NCBI GenBank assembly: GCA_003952965.2
Contig: CM025849.1
Coordinates: forward strand, 15,778,493 to 15,842,492
Source: Morella rubra
Taxonomy: Eukaryota; Streptophyta; Magnoliopsida; Fagales; Myricaceae
DNA: 64,000 bases
Direction of reading: 5' to 3'
Part shown: piece after piece, positions 11,713-24,465 of the stretch
Position numbering within the stretch: the first letter of the stretch is position 1
Layout: each line of letters begins with the position of its first letter
Made by a program: the position numbers and the translations under genes
The notes under the pieces: generated by a model
The model's database searches: none
The model's input: only the letters and a program-made list of their open reading frames with translations
Told to the model about the DNA's origin: nothing

Positions 11713-13348
11713 ACATTGCAATTAGCAGGCCCATCATGTCCCCTGCCCCAAAAAAAGCTTGATTGCCGGTTTCTTCTCTGTTTATGCAACTAGGTTGAAA
11801 ATGAACTGGTAGGATCTCAAAAAGAATTGGAGAAACCACTATATGCTCCTTGTTAGGCATTGTTTATGCAATATCTTATACATGTTGCAGCCTGTAGGCC
11901 AATGTTTTGTTAGGTCTTCTTGTTGGCCTACCAGGCGTACGTGTTTTATGAGTAAAGTCTCGAGGAAATCTGATTTGCCTAGTTCTTTTTATACATCTAT
12001 ATACCTACGTGGGTGAAGAGCAGAAGGTACACTAGATATGACTGCAAAATATTTCTCAGGAAACCTTTCTTTTGGAGGCAGAACTCCCAGGATCAATGGG
12101 TTCTTGATAGATTGCGCTCCAACATAAGATGTATGATCCACATGTAGCATCCACTTTGGGTGCTCTAAGAAAGCACAGAATAAATACAACAGCAAGTGAG
12201 AATCAGTAGGAAGCTCAAGAGTCCACTTTTTGTTCTTCTTGTCATAAACCTCCCCACTTCCAAGATACTCATAATTTTTCAAGCAGGTGCCTTCAGCAAG
12301 CTCTGAGAAATCCCAAACACAAGTAATAAGGTTAGAATGCACTACTAAATAATCTCCACAAGGTGTACTCCAGATTAGCAAACTATATTTCAGATGTCTA
12401 TTGGAGACCCATGAGACCATACGCATCGACAATTTTCAAGCTTTTCTTCTGATGTTATCTCTTTTCCAGACAAAGCTCGCTTGCTTGACCAAGGGGTAGA
12501 CAGTCCTGAGTCTACCCCAGGTGAACTCTGAACAGAAGGCAATTGCAAAACAGCACCAGGGGCAATATATAAAGAAGCCGAAGAACTTGGTGATTTGGAC
12601 GGTGTGCTGACAGCACGCATCCTATTTCCCTTGATCTATCAGTGCTGGTTCTAGATGAACGATTTGGACTGGTCATTGGCTGATGAAGTGGAACAAGGAC
12701 ATCTGAAGGAGTCAAGTGAGGTCTAGACTTGGGAGGCCTCTTTGAAGACTCGGATACAACGAGTTCGACCTTTCTTTTTATTCCCAAAAGTCCTAGTTGA
12801 CGATTTGTAAGATGCGTCTGTTCTTTATTTCCTTTACTGGAAGATAAACAGAGCCAGTAATATTCCTTGTTCTCCGCAGAGAGATTGCTTGGAAGAGGGA
12901 AAATACAGTTCCAAAAAAGACCAAGCCCACCACCGTCTGTATTGCCTTGGCACACAAATCTAAATATAGCTATAGTAATCAGAGCATCAATTAAACAAAC
13001 ACAAGAAAAATGAGTTGAATTCAAGCTTACATGCTGTTTCATGGGAAAGGCTTTTGAGCTTCAAATTGTCAATGAAACCATTTTCCCTTCAACAAGCCAA
13101 TAGAACATAATTAGCCCCATAAAGTTCAAAACCAAAACCCATTGACATAACCACGAGTGAGAGTGCATTATTCTAGTCTGAAATTAGTGCTTGATAGTTG
13201 AGAAAATTTAAAAAGAGGATCAAACCCAGGAATCCATGGAGCTTATACTAGGTTTTTAGAGACTCAAAGGCATAAATTATGCAAGCCAAATTAGTAGGGT
13301 ACATCTATTCAGGAAACCAAACAAAGGAAACCCTCCATTTTCCCCCTC

Positions 13349-16300
13349 AATGATTAAACAAAACCAATCCTATGACGAATTGTGGTTGTTAGCCCTTTGT
13401 TGGATGGCACAGACTACCTTTCATGGAGCCAGTCAATCACACTGGCGATTTTCATAAAAAATAAGTTGGGTTTTTTGGATGGCACTGTAGCAATTCCAGA
13501 AATCAGTGATAACTTATACATACCATGGTTGAGATGCAACAACATGATTCTCTCATGGATCTTGAACTCTATCACTGAAGACATTGCTTCCAATGTTCTT
13601 TACATTAACTCTGCAAAGGCTGTATGGGAGGTGCTTAAGGAGAGGTTCGGTCAGCCCAATGATGCCAGGATCTATCATCTTCATCATCAATTGAGCTCCA
13701 TTGTGCGGGGCAGTCAATCTGTGAGTGAGTACTTTACTCAGCTTAATGGTATTTGGGCTGAACTTAGCAATTATAGGCCATTACCTTGCTGTTCATGTGG
13801 TCTATGTACCTGCAATGCTCTTGAACTTGCTGGAGATCTTCAACAGAAGGACTATGTATTCTTAATGGGACTGAGTGAATCTTTTGACAATGTTAGAGGA
13901 TAGATCATACTTATGAGTCCAATATCATCATTAGATAAGACTTACTCGTTGGCTTTGAAAGAAGAAAGACAGAAGTTGGCCCGCAACCTTGTTTTGCCCA
14001 ATTCAGAAGGTTCTGCTTTAGCTGCATATCAGAGTTTTTCTAAAAGGAAGGAGAAGTCAGATCTTACTTGCACTCACTATGGAAAATCTGGGCATAATAG
14101 AGACAAATGTTATAGATTAATCGGGTTTCCTCCAAATTTCAAGTTTACAAAATCCAAGTTCAATGCTAATGCCAATGCTAGTGGTGTTGTAGGAAATCAT
14201 TCTGCTCATCAAGCTATGTCTCATATGGCTTAGTCAGACACTCCTCAATTAACTCTTACTCAAGGACAGATTCAGCATCTACTAGCCTTGGCTAACACTC
14301 AGTTTCCTCAGCTCAGCATGGGGTCCTCGAATGCTTACAAGGAGCCCCTATAGTCACCTCATCTCCCTCAAAAACTGTCCAACCTAACAGCACTGACACT
14401 TCCACCTCAGCCCCTCCTTGCATCAATATGGCAGGTATGGATTTCTCTTTTTCAGCAACTTCAAGTTTTTCCATGCCTCCTTTTCATCAATCACCCACTA
14501 ATCCACATAATACACCTTGGATTGTCGACACTAGAGCTACCGACCACATGGTTTGCTCCATTTATCACCTCACAAACATTACTTCTGTCACTCAAACCTT
14601 CATTCACTTACCCAATGGCACTCATGCACAAGCCACACACATTGGTACTGTCAAGCTCTCGGATTCTCTCACTCTTAGTCATGTCCTGTGTGTGCCTTCT
14701 TTTAATTTCAACCTCATCTCAGTTAGCAAAATCACTCGCAACCCCAATACTTGTCTCATTTTCTCTCAAAATTTTTGTTTCATCCAGGTCCTCTCTACAT
14801 GGACGACGATTGGACTTGCTAAAGTCCATCAAGGTTTATATTTTTTGCTCTTGGGCTCACTTAGCAACTCTACCACGCCTCCTCCTTTTGCTGTCAGCTG
14901 CAACAATGTCACTACTCATCCAATTTTCGATTTGTGGCATTTTAGGCTAGGTCACTTGTCAAGTCAGAGATTGAACCTGATTCAATCTTCTGCAACTCAT
15001 GTAACTAGTTCTGAGAATTTAAAATGTGTTGTCTGCCCTTTAGCCAAGCAGAAGCGAAATTCTTTTCATTCCAGTGTTACTCACAGCTCTTATCCTTTTG
15101 ATTTAATACATTGTGATATTTGGGAGCCTTATTCTCAGGCTTGTTTACAAGCTTCACATTACTTTCTCACTATTGTGGATGATTATACTTGAGTTACTCG
15201 GGTCTATCTAATGAAATTCAAATCTGAAACCTGAACTCTCATACAATCATTCTTTCATCTTATTTCCACACAATTCGATACCACAGTCAAGAAGATAAGA
15301 ACAGACTATGGTATTGAATTTTAGATGCCAAATTTTTACAATTCCAACAGAGTTTTATATCAAAAGTCTTGTGTTTACACTCCTCAACAAAATGGTGTTG
15401 TTGAGCGAAAACACCAACACCTCTTGAATGTTGCTCGAGCTCTCCTTTTTCAACCTTCTCTCCCCTTAAAATTTTGGGGTGATGCCATTCTCACAGCCAC
15501 ATACTTAATCAACCGAATCCCTACTCCCATTCTCCAAAACAAATCACCCTATGAGATGCTTTTTACCATGCCTCCTTTATATGATCATCTTAGGGTATTT
15601 CGATGTTTATGTTATGCTACTACTAATAAGCATCATCGCAGTAAATTTGATCCTAGAGCTAAGAAGTGTGTGTTCCTCGGCTGCCTAGTGGGAGGAAAGG
15701 GATACAAGCTTTATGATTTAACTGATCATTCCATTTTCATTGTTAGAGATGTCACATTTCATGAGTCCACATTTTCTTTTTTCTCTGATCCGAGAGCTTC
15801 CCATTTCCAAAGTTCACCAAATTCTGTTTTACCTATTGGAGCTCCTCTTCCCAGCCCTGTTTTCTCTTTTCCACACACACACAACCTTCCACACCTACGG
15901 CACCAACACTTCCCACTTCACCTGCTACACCTTCACATGAGCCATCTTCTCCACCTTTACTTTTAAATCCACCAGTTCTTGAGTCTCCTAGTACTTCCAG
16001 CTCTCTCATTCCACAAACTTTAACTCTTTCTCTTAGGAGATCCACCCGAGCCCACCACCCTCCCAGCTACTTGCAAGAGTATCACTGTCAAGTAGCTGGG
16101 AAATCACCTCCCATATCAGCTCCTCATATCTGTACAGACCACCCTTTTCACTCGCACCTGTCATATAGTCATTTATCTGCCTCTCACAAAGCGCTCTCTT
16201 TATCCTTGCATCATGAACCTCATACTTATGCTGAAGCTATCACCTCCAAGAACTGGCGAGATGCCATTGAAACTGAATTGAGTGCTCTTAAATACAACAA

Positions 16301-18043
16301 TACTTGGACTGTTACCACTTTACCTCTAGGAAAGACAACTATTGGCTGTAAATTTGTCTACAAGATCAAGCTAAAATCAGATGGTTCTCTTGAGAGATAT
16401 AAAGGCCATCTAGTGGCTAAGGGCCACACACAAAAAGAAAGGTTTGACTACCAAGAGACTTTCAGTCCTGTTGCAAAAATGACCACCATTTGTGTCTTTC
16501 TTGCATTGGCTTCGATTCATAATTGGCACCTCTCTCAACTTGATGTTCAAAATGCCTTCCTCCATAGAGATTTGGATGAAGATATATAGATGGAACTTAC
16601 ACCCGATGTTTCCTCCGCTCTTGTTGGTATTGGTTTTCACCAATCTCTATCAGATTATTCACTTTTTACCAAGCAAACTTCAGATGGTTTTATTGCTGTT
16701 CTTATACATGTTGACGACCTTATTGTGGGAAGTACTACCTTGTTTGCCATTCAGTCCTTAAAGCATTACCTTCACAACAAGTTTAAAATCAAAGACCTGG
16801 GTGCTCTTAAATATTTTCTTGGTTTAGAAGTGGCAAGCTTTTCTTCTGGAATCCACATCTGCCAAAGGAAATACACCCTTGAATTGCTTGAAGAATCTAG
16901 TCTTCTGGGCAATAAAATTGTCTCTACTCCCATTGAACTTAACCACAGAGTGTCACATTGTACAAATCATTTACTTGAAGATATCATTGCCTATAGAAGA
17001 TTGATTGGAAAATTGATTTACCTCAACATTACTTGGCCTGACATCACCTACACATTGAATGTTTTGAGTCAATTCATAGACAAACCAGCACAAGTTCATC
17101 TACAGGAAGCTTATCGAGTCCTTAAATATCTCAAGGGATCGATAGGGTAAGGTATTTTCTTGTCTTCTCAGTCCCCTTTGCACTTGAAGGCTTTTAGGGA
17201 CTCTAACTGGGCTGCTTGCCCTGATACTCGAAGATTAGTAATTGGTTTCTGTGTTTTTATTGATGACTCTTTGATTAGCTGGAAATCCAAGAAACAAGCC
17301 ACGGTATCTCGTTCATCTGTAGAGGCTGAATATCGTGCCTTAGCTCACACCTCTTGTGAGATTGTTTGGTTACTTGCTTTACTTAAGGATTTCCATATTC
17401 AACATTCACAGCCTGCTCTCCTATACTGTGACAACCAGGCGGCCATACACCTTACCAAGAACCCTATTTTCTACGAGCAAACTAAGCATGTTGAATTGGA
17501 TTATCATTTTGTAAGGGAAAAGGTCCTTGCTGGTATTATTTCCCCCATTCATGTGATCTCACGTTTCCAATTGGCAGACGTACTTACTAAGACACTACCT
17601 ACTGCCAATTTCTTATCGTTACTGTCCAAGATGGGCATCATGAACTTTTTATGCCCATCTTGAGGGGGAGTATCAAAGGAAGCAGATTTTCCAGCTTAGC
17701 AAAAGCTCTCCTATAGAGGATTCCTCCTCTTCCTTTCCAGATGTCAGGCATTGTGCTACCGAGCTGTAGCCTCTTGCCATGTAGCCATCTGCACCCATAT
17801 ACTCTCCAGATGTAGCACTCACGTTGATTCTCTTTTTGTTTGCTCTTTTATTTCTTTGCCACATATGTACTTATTTCTCTTTTTTACGTTTGTACCCTTT
17901 GTATTTGCCTTTCTCTTTCCCTTTTGCATATAAGCTTACACTGTATAGAAAGCCAAGATATTCGAATACAACGGGATTCTCATTTTTCTCTTGCTCTCTC
18001 TCTGTTCGGCGTCTCTGGTTTCTAACCTCTCTGGGTTCTAACA
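13349..18043 (+). mobile_element. Ty1/Copia LTR retrotransposon fossil
   Basis: A Copia element lies in intron 1 of TMEM209-like copy A, opposite to the gene. Parts in order: gag of the Copia type (about 13.38-14.23 kb, with SPLLDGTDYLSW and a CCHC-like knuckle), aspartic protease and integrase (about 14.4-15.97 kb, [21 protein letters not shown]), reverse transcriptase (about 16.2-17.15 kb) and RNase H (17.16-17.66 kb, EAEYRAL, ADVLTKTL). A purine tract GAGGGGGAG at about 17662-17670 is followed by one visible LTR of about 370 bp ending CA at 18043. The order protease-integrase-RT-RNase H is diagnostic of Copia. It is broken, with at least half a dozen interruptions, and only one LTR is seen, so LTR dating is not possible. 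It looks moderately old. Confidence 0.93.
17671..18043 (+). repeat. 3' LTR of the Copia fossil
   Basis: It starts after the purine tract and ends TTCTAACA. Comparison with the uninserted intron of TMEM209-like copy B (AACCTACTCATCACCCAAGC near 41650) places the right edge just before TACTCATCATCC. It contains a CATATAAGC motif and a CT-rich 3' part typical of an LTR promoter and leader. Confidence 0.75.
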
Positions 18044-18707
18044 TACTCATCATCCAAGCTTCTAATTTTACTCGAAGAAAACCCCCTACTAATCCCTAAG
18101 ACATTGACCATCCGAATTTTCCCCAAATCAATAATCCAATTATTCCTCTAAACGTAACTAATACAGGAAAGCAATAGAAGCAATTTTCAAGTTAAGACAT
18201 TATGCTCTCAATCCAAATTCCATAATGCCTGACCTAAGGCTAAAGAACTTAATGAAAAGCCAGACTTTTTCAACGTTACTCACTCCTCGCAGTTCTTAGA
18301 AATAACGTAGCATTTGCTAAACATTTAGCTCTTGAAGGAAGCATGCAAAACGAGTTTCAAACACTGTGCCGTTTCGCATTGATTTGATGTATGACAAGCG
18401 AGAATCTAAACTACTGAAACTAAAAGGAATAAAGAAAATGAAAAATGATGCCCTAGTTTTCCAGCGTAATTACAACGGATAGGATTAGGTAAAGCAATTC
18501 GTACTTGGAAATAATGGTAAGAAGGGCGAAGGCGGAGGCAGAGGCAGAGGAGAAAGAGAAGATGCAAAGGAGGGCGTAATTGGAAGGTCGGAGACTTTCG
18601 GAGGTAAGGGCAGCGGAGAGAGCGGCGTTCTGGTACACAGAGAACTTGGAGGGCTTCGGTGGAGGCAAGGAGCCTTGGTCTCTCGCGCCTCCAGAGTCCA
18701 TGGCCAC

Positions 18708-18945
18708 TGAAATGGGTTAGCGGCTAGGGTTTTGTAGGAGCAGAAGCAGAGAGAGAGATTGAGAGAGACAGAGATAGTTTGGGCTATGGAATCATGTCGT
18801 CAGGGAGTGGGAAAGGTTACATCCAAAGTCTCAGGGCTCTCAGGCCGGAGCTTTGAGTTGCAAAGTTTAAATGCTTTTGCTTTGGTGGGAATCTAGGATT
18901 TGGGAGCAATGCAAAATATTGCCACCGAGGGTGTGGAATTTGCTT
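18708..18945 (-). promoter_or_regulatory. Upstream region of TMEM209-like copy A
   Basis: This closely matches 42295-42535 upstream of copy B: an AGAGAGAGA purine tract, GGAATCATGTCG and CCGGAGCTTTGAGTTGCAAAG. The conservation shows that the promoter was duplicated with the gene. It probably includes the 5' UTR; no clear TATA box is seen. Confidence 0.5.
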
Positions 18946-18953
18946 CCGCGGAT

Positions 18954-20010
18954 TCACTGTTCTTTAGAGGTTGTTGCTTTGCTTCTATGTCTTGATAAAC
19001 CAATTACAACTATCTTCCAACCAAAGTCAAAGGGAGACTTAGAACCTTGATCCTTTTGATCAAAGGTTGAAGGTGGTGCTGGTGAGTGCTTGGAATCTTT
19101 TTCATGTGGTGTAGGTCTTGTGATATTATTGTAGGAGACATGAAAGACCACTAGCCAATTAAGTTGCATCAGTTGTGGAGGTATAATCTCTCCAAACAAC
19201 ATGTTCTGAGAAAGGTCCAATGATTCGAATTGTATCAAGTTTCCCAAAAATAATGGAACACAACCCAAGAGAGTATTATTAAAAAGGTTGAGCACTCAAA
19301 GTCTTTCAAAATTTCCTAATAACTTTGGAATTTCTACTCCAAATCTTTTATACAAGAAATCAATGATTGCCATGTCATCTTTAATCTTATGATATTCCAA
19401 CCTTATGCCTTTATTTATTATTGTAACTGAGTAGTCGACTTTGCTCTTCATGTATTACAACTGATTTGAACCTGCAATTTTCATGGCATTAGATTGTAGG
19501 AGATTTCTTGCAAGCAAACTTGTAGAGAAATTGTTGTTATAGAGGTCAAGGATATGCACTTCTAACATTGTGATTTCGACATTCCTTGTTGCACCATGGA
19601 ATCCATTAAAATGAAGAACAAGAATCTTCAACTGGGAAAGAGTTTTCAAGCAAAATGAAAAGGTATCATCAATATGATTATTGTTAATATTAAGATACTC
19701 TAGCAGTATACATTTGGCCAGTGATCTAGCAGTTGACCCTTTAGTTGGTTCTAACTTAAGTCAATCATATGCAAATTGAATTCTTTTGCCCATATATGTT
19801 TCTTAGTACGACAATGACTTGTAAAGAATGACTTAAGTTACCCAAACATGGATAAAAGCATGCCACACAAATTGTTCTTGGACAAATCAAGTAGCTCGAG
19901 CAACCTCAAATTGTAAAAAGTTTGTGAGATTCCTCCGGTCAATAGATTATGTCGTTGATAATACCAAGGTTGGACCCTTGAAGCGTTTTTAGATATTGTT
20001 GAAAGCCATT
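18954..20010 (-). pseudogene. RLP fragment, 3' half (decayed)
   Basis: The minus-strand translation shows LKILVLHFNGFHGA, HILDLYNNNFS, NLLQSNAMKIAGSNQL, LGNLIQFESLDLSQNMLFGE and [11 protein letters not shown]. These match in order the C-terminal LRRs, cap region and membrane segment of the RLPs at 24466-27062 and 44841-47729. The frame is broken in several places, the membrane segment is damaged and the N-terminal half is missing. It is clearly more diverged than the three long RLP copies. It lies directly upstream of TMEM209-like copy A, an arrangement echoed at 42570-42655 next to copy B. Confidence 0.88.
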
Positions 20011-20784
20011 GAGAGTGTTGTTAGAAATAGGCTTAAATACACCACAGGTCCCCTATGGTATTGGCTTAAGTACGAATCTTGTACCTCATTCTGCTTGATC
20101 GTTTTCTGTGCACCAGCCCCAGGTTTTATCCATATGGTTGGTTGTCCATTTCCATCTTCTAGCTTGAAATTGTGGATGATATGATGCACTTTTTTCTTCC
20201 TTTACTGTGTTTCCAGAAAAGTTCTTGCTCTAAAGCACTATAGCTTGAGTGTGAGAACTTCGAACACTTCTTGGGTTTTCTTTAAAGCCATAATCAGCCA
20301 GAAAAAATTTTCGTCTTAAAACTTTAGTTCTAACAGGTTCTAACAGAGTGTTTTGATGTTGTCAATGCATTAATGAATTCCATCAATGGTACGGAGAATT
20401 AGTCAATGCATTAATAGTGTTATTATAAAAAGAAGAAAAAGTAAAATTGAGCCATTAATAGATTGTTTAATGTCAACTAGGTCATTGATGAAATTCATTA
20501 ATATGTTGGCAATATCAAAACCCTTGTTAGGAATTGTTAGGACTAAAGCTTTAGACACAACTTTTTTTTTTAGTTTTTTATCTCAAGAGCCTTCAAAACC
20601 CATTTAGTCTTTTCACCCATTTTTCGTCTTGTGCTTTGACTATTTTTTAGAAGGGTGTAAAATCTAGGGACTAAAAAGGTTTTTAACCCATTATTTAGTA
20701 TGAGATTACAATCTAATTTGCTACTCTTAAATGAGATTCAACCAAAGTTTGAGGGAGTAAAAAAGATTAAAAAGATTCGGCTTA
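20011..20784. other. Intergenic, no gene seen
   Basis: A block at 20030-20190 begins GGCTTAAATACACCACAGGTCCCC in the style of one end of a repetitive element, but I cannot find its partner. The rest is A+T-rich spacer without recognisable content. Confidence 0.4.
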
Positions 20785-21035
20785 TATTTGTAAGTTTCAC
20801 AAAAGTATGAGATCCACTTGATGGCTTTGAAAAATTAGGAGAGGATAAATTTTAATCAAGCTCTAGTTATGTCCAATATGCTACTAACAAAGTCCATCTG
20901 ATTTGGAAAAATATTCTACCTACTTACAAAAGTGGTTCGAGGCTACAGAAGCCATAAGTGTTAAGGAGAAGGTGGGCTTGGGATTTGGATTGCACTTGAA
21001 ATTGGATTCGAGGTAGATGTGGGCAGATCCAATCC
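20785..21035. repeat. RLP 3'-flank block, copy 1 (split by an insertion)
   Basis: About 245 bases match 44230-44480 and 53124-53375 (GAGATCCACT-GATGGCTTTGAAAAA, TTAAGCTCTAGTTAT-like, GGTT-GAGGCTACAGAAGCCATA). The block continues at 24174 after the LTR-type insertion. At its left edge it reads CGGCTTATATTTGTAAG, an empty version of the site that holds a hAT-like element in the other two copies. Confidence 0.88.
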
Positions 21036-24000
21036 TGTAAGGCCCAGCTCTTTTGCACCTATTTGGCATATATGTGATATAATATAAATATTACTCCGTG
21101 AAGTTTCTTGCTTTTAATTTATTCTTTGCACTTCTTTGATTCTCCTACATTTTAAATATGTGATTATATATTTTTTTTTATATATAATGTAACGTCCCTC
21201 CCTTGTATATTCCACCTGTTGTGACGTATAATATATAGGGCTAAAGATGATCGGGGCAAGCCTGTAAAATCCTGGTAAGACAGCCTGGCAGTTGCACTTC
21301 CGGGCTGATTGCACGCCGGGATGAATAAGACTAACATAGCAGAGCTCTCGACCCCGAGCGAGTTTGAGCTCTCGACCTCCGAGGAGTTTGAGTTCTCGAC
21401 CCGAGCAAGCAGTTCTCTTGAGACCCTCTCGTAGTTTAGTTCTCCCCGAGCAGCATGTTTGAGGTCTGAGCCAGTTTAAGCTCTACCAATCTCGTCTCGA
21501 CCAGTTTGCAGCTTGAGACTCAAACAGACCGAGTCTTTAGTTCTCGACCCCGAGCAGTTTGAGCTCTTGACCCTGAATAGTTTAGTTCTCGACCCCGAAT
21601 AGTTTAGTTCTCCCCCAGCAGTAAGCCCGAGAGTTGAGTTCTCGCCTTTTTATGTTGCTCCTCCCAACATGTTTTTAATGCCCTTTTCCATTTTTTTAAC
21701 TTTTATCCTCCTTTTCTGTTCGCCTAGATGAAGTTTGGCCATTGTTCTCTTTTTTGATGTTGCTTGCAAAATAGTTTACAGAACTTGTTGCAGACGTGTG
21801 AATATAAAGTGATTGGTGATCTATTATCTCTCTAGCCTCTAATATAGACTGGTCAGGGGGAGTTCACCGTGAATTCATTGTTTTCTGCTTATTATTATCA
21901 ACTAGAGAGAATAAGAGGAAGAGACGTCCTAGCACTCCGAGACATAAAGAAACTGAGAACTTTCACCAAACTGATAGAGAGAAAGGAAGGGAGAGTGACG
22001 GGAGAGAGACCAGCATACCGAAAGAAAAGAGGAAGGAGAAACCAAAGGAAAAAGTGACCGAGGTAGTCTCGGTCTGCACCTTTTCCTTCCCATTAGCTTT
22101 TATCTCTTCTTTTTCTAACATAGTGTCTTACTGTTTAGGTGTTTTTATTCAAGGAAATGTAGTATAAACTCGACTGAGGTAAGGGTGAGCTAGTTTACAT
22201 TACATGGGATCAGTAATAAGGAATAGGCATAGGCATGTAGGAGAAATAATGAGGGAAGTGGAAAAAGAAATACATAAGTTGAATATACTGACCTAGCTAA
22301 ACCCTAGGATCCTTGAACCTAGTCCTCAGTGGATTTAGAAAAACAACCGAGTCACATAAGTTGTTGGACTTGCCTATTTTAGCATGTTATGTTTATTGAG
22401 TTTTAATAAACCCTTTGCTGTCCAAAAAGTCCCCATGAAATCCTTAGAGTTTTGGCCTAGAAATTTTTGGACGTGTAGTATATGGTCACAGTAGGTCCTA
22501 GTAAAAATTTCAGCTCAATCGGAGGTCGGAAAGGTCGAAAATGCCCCTGGACGTCTCTAAGAGTAATTTCAGCATTTCACACAAAACTTTAGGGTAAAAA
22601 GGTCTGAACTGGATCAATAATTTGATGGTTGTATAGAGCATGAAAAATAGATGGAGAAGCCCAAAATTGAGTCCAAACCGAGTAGAAGTAGGGGCTCAAA
22701 TCACAAAAGCCCGTTTAATGGCCTAAATGGACTTTAGGCCCGTTAACCCTAAACAAGCCCAGAATATTATAAAACTTAAGGATAGACCTGGTAAGGTCTA
22801 AGAAGGCCCAAAAAGCCTCCATGTGAAAACTTAGGGGAGATTGACCATTTAATGTTAATTTCCATATTTTATTACTTATGTCCAACGTATCTTCATGCCA
22901 AATCTTACAGTTTATTGATGGATATTTATGAATTGTACATCTGTTATGTGTATTGCCATATAACATCAACATATCATGGGTATGGGGACACTGTGACCGA
23001 AATGATCGAAATGAAACCCATACCCAAAGGTGGTCCTATGATCAAGGTGACGGTACCGTTCACAGTGGGATAGTACAAGCCACCACTGAAAGGATAGTGG
23101 TTGGTATCCCTGGCATTGAAACAAAGTACGCTTGACAGGGTCCTGGTGTCGGGGCACAAGACAGTCCTAGAGGAAAGGAGGGACGCACAACCCTAACTCT
23201 GGGGTTAAACAGAGCGATGAAATGACACCTCGACAAACAGAAAGAGTAAAGAAAGAAAGAAAGTACAGTGATCGGGAAACAGATGCATTATTCTTGCATT
23301 GCATCATTTCCTATTTAGTGTTATTGATGCTTACAGATTATTTTGATTATTCATGTTTATCTGTTTTGTATGGCATATTCTTTTTTTTCCCATTTTCTGA
23401 GTCAATAGAACTCACCCCTTTTATTGTTTAATCTCTTGTATGTACTGTCGTGGACATCGGACATATCAGATGCTGACATTTATGAGCAAGCAGACTTTGG
23501 ATGTTGATCCCTACATAGTAGTGGTTAAATTATGGACTTATGTCACCGAATCTTTTGAATAATTCGTGGGGTACGAGCCTCAATGGTACCTCAAGGATCC
23601 ACCTGCATCTCCAATTCCTCAAATTGAGGATTTCGGTTTGGTCGATTTGGATATTGACACTGAGTCGAAGATTAACTAGACATCAGTGGAAGTCACTTTT
23701 TGTTTTAGGTCCTGTTACAGTTAGCCGGTTTCATGGATGTGGTAGGACAGAAAGTTGTAAACAACTTCCATTTTTGTATTTATTATCTCGTTACTTTTGT
23801 ATCTTCGTAAAGGGTTTTTGTTCTTTTAAAGTGCTACCAGTATAAAAACATAGATATGTATTTGTAATTCCTTTTATTCTATCCTTCCTTACGCCACAAC
23901 CTACTTTCAATTATTTTTTTTTTATCTTTAACTTTTACATCTCCTTACTTAATCCATTTTATTTTCCTTATTTAATTTAGTGTGACTTATTTGTTAAATC

Positions 24001-24173
24001 CCTGAAAACTATTATTTTTCCTTCCTTAATATACTTATACATTTCAATACAACATTTTTGCTAACTTATTTTTAAAGCCAGTTATCAGATTAATTCGTGT
24101 CGTAATTTCCGCTTGTGTGCATTCCATTACGATAGGAGAGCCTAGGGGGTAAGTATTGGCACAAGGTGTGACA
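21036..24173 (+). mobile_element. LTR-type element, 3.14 kb, with 5-bp target duplication
   Basis: The insertion starts TGTAAGGCCC and ends GGTGTGACA. It is flanked by AATCC at 21031-21035 and 24174-24178. The 53365-53385 copy of the host site reads AGATCCAATCAACTAATATC without the insert. There is no gag or pol similarity in any frame. Its two ends resemble the two ends of the 375-bp element at 247-621, and I see no internal copy of the terminal sequence, so it may be one very long solo LTR or a non-coding LTR-derived element. It includes a degenerate CTCGACCCCGAG minisatellite (21325-21665). Superfamily is not determined. Confidence 0.75.
21325..21665. repeat. Degenerate minisatellite, GAGCTCTCGACCCCGAGCAG-like units
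   Basis: Around ten imperfect units of roughly 20-35 bases built on GAGTTCTCGACCCCGAGCAG and AGTTTGAGCTC recur across this stretch inside the LTR-type element. Local G+C content is higher than its surroundings. Confidence 0.8.
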
Positions 24174-24465
24174 AATCCACTAACATCTGGCCATATAAAA
24201 AAAAAAGATGTATACCTAATCAGATCAATCGGCGGAGGGCTAAGAAATCATGTGCATCGCTGCTTATTTGCAACGAAACCAATGCGGTGGCCAAAGGATG
24301 TTGAAGCAGATCTACTTGCTAACAAAAAAGAACTACTTCGCTATAGTGTATCTATCACACAAGAAAAACTCTCATAACTCAAGAGGAAAATAAAACACAC
24401 ATACACATATATGTAGATCTTTTGAAAAAGACATTCTCTAAGTAGATTTCCATTTATTACTTCCG
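24174..24465. repeat. RLP 3'-flank block, continuation
   Basis: Continues the block interrupted at 21035; matches 44480-44680 and 53376-53580 (ACCTAATCAGATCAATC, CCAATGCG-TGGCCAAAGGA). The open frames in it are not conserved as protein, since each copy has a different frame open, so I regard it as non-coding 3' flank. Confidence 0.8.

Larger units (their letters stand above)
12000..18707 (-). pseudogene. TMEM209-like protein, copy A (broken)
   Basis: The family (cytochrome b561 N-terminal domain, TMEM209-like) contains membrane proteins; animal TMEM209 is at the nuclear envelope, while the plant role is poorly known. Exons on the minus strand: 18707-18505 (PPPKPSKFSVYQNAALSAAL, then a hydrophobic stretch), 13086-13031 (GFIDNLKLKSLSHETA), 12959-12425 (LTNRQLGLLGI, PSVQSSPGVDS, TPWSSKRA) and 12302-about 12012 (TDSHLLLYLFCAFLEHPKWM, GVLPPKERFPEKY). 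After EEKLE in exon 3 the sequence jumps into an intron ahead of the late exon, so the middle of the gene is gone. The last exon (present in copy B as WDSILLLCHRAKVGYGG) is absent. Exon 3 also carries a small indel relative to copy B. Intron 1 holds a Copia fossil in the opposite orientation. Exon 1 is in better frame than in copy B. Confidence 0.88.

Noticed and set aside
12595-13042. A separate serine/proline-rich gene on the minus strand
   Set aside because: It is exon 3 of TMEM209-like copy A read through its splice site and an indel.
24180-24380. A small conserved gene in the RLP 3' flank (frames with WPKDVE and LLANKKELLRYS)
   Set aside because: The three copies have different frames open and share indels not in multiples of three, so the conservation is at DNA level from recent duplication.
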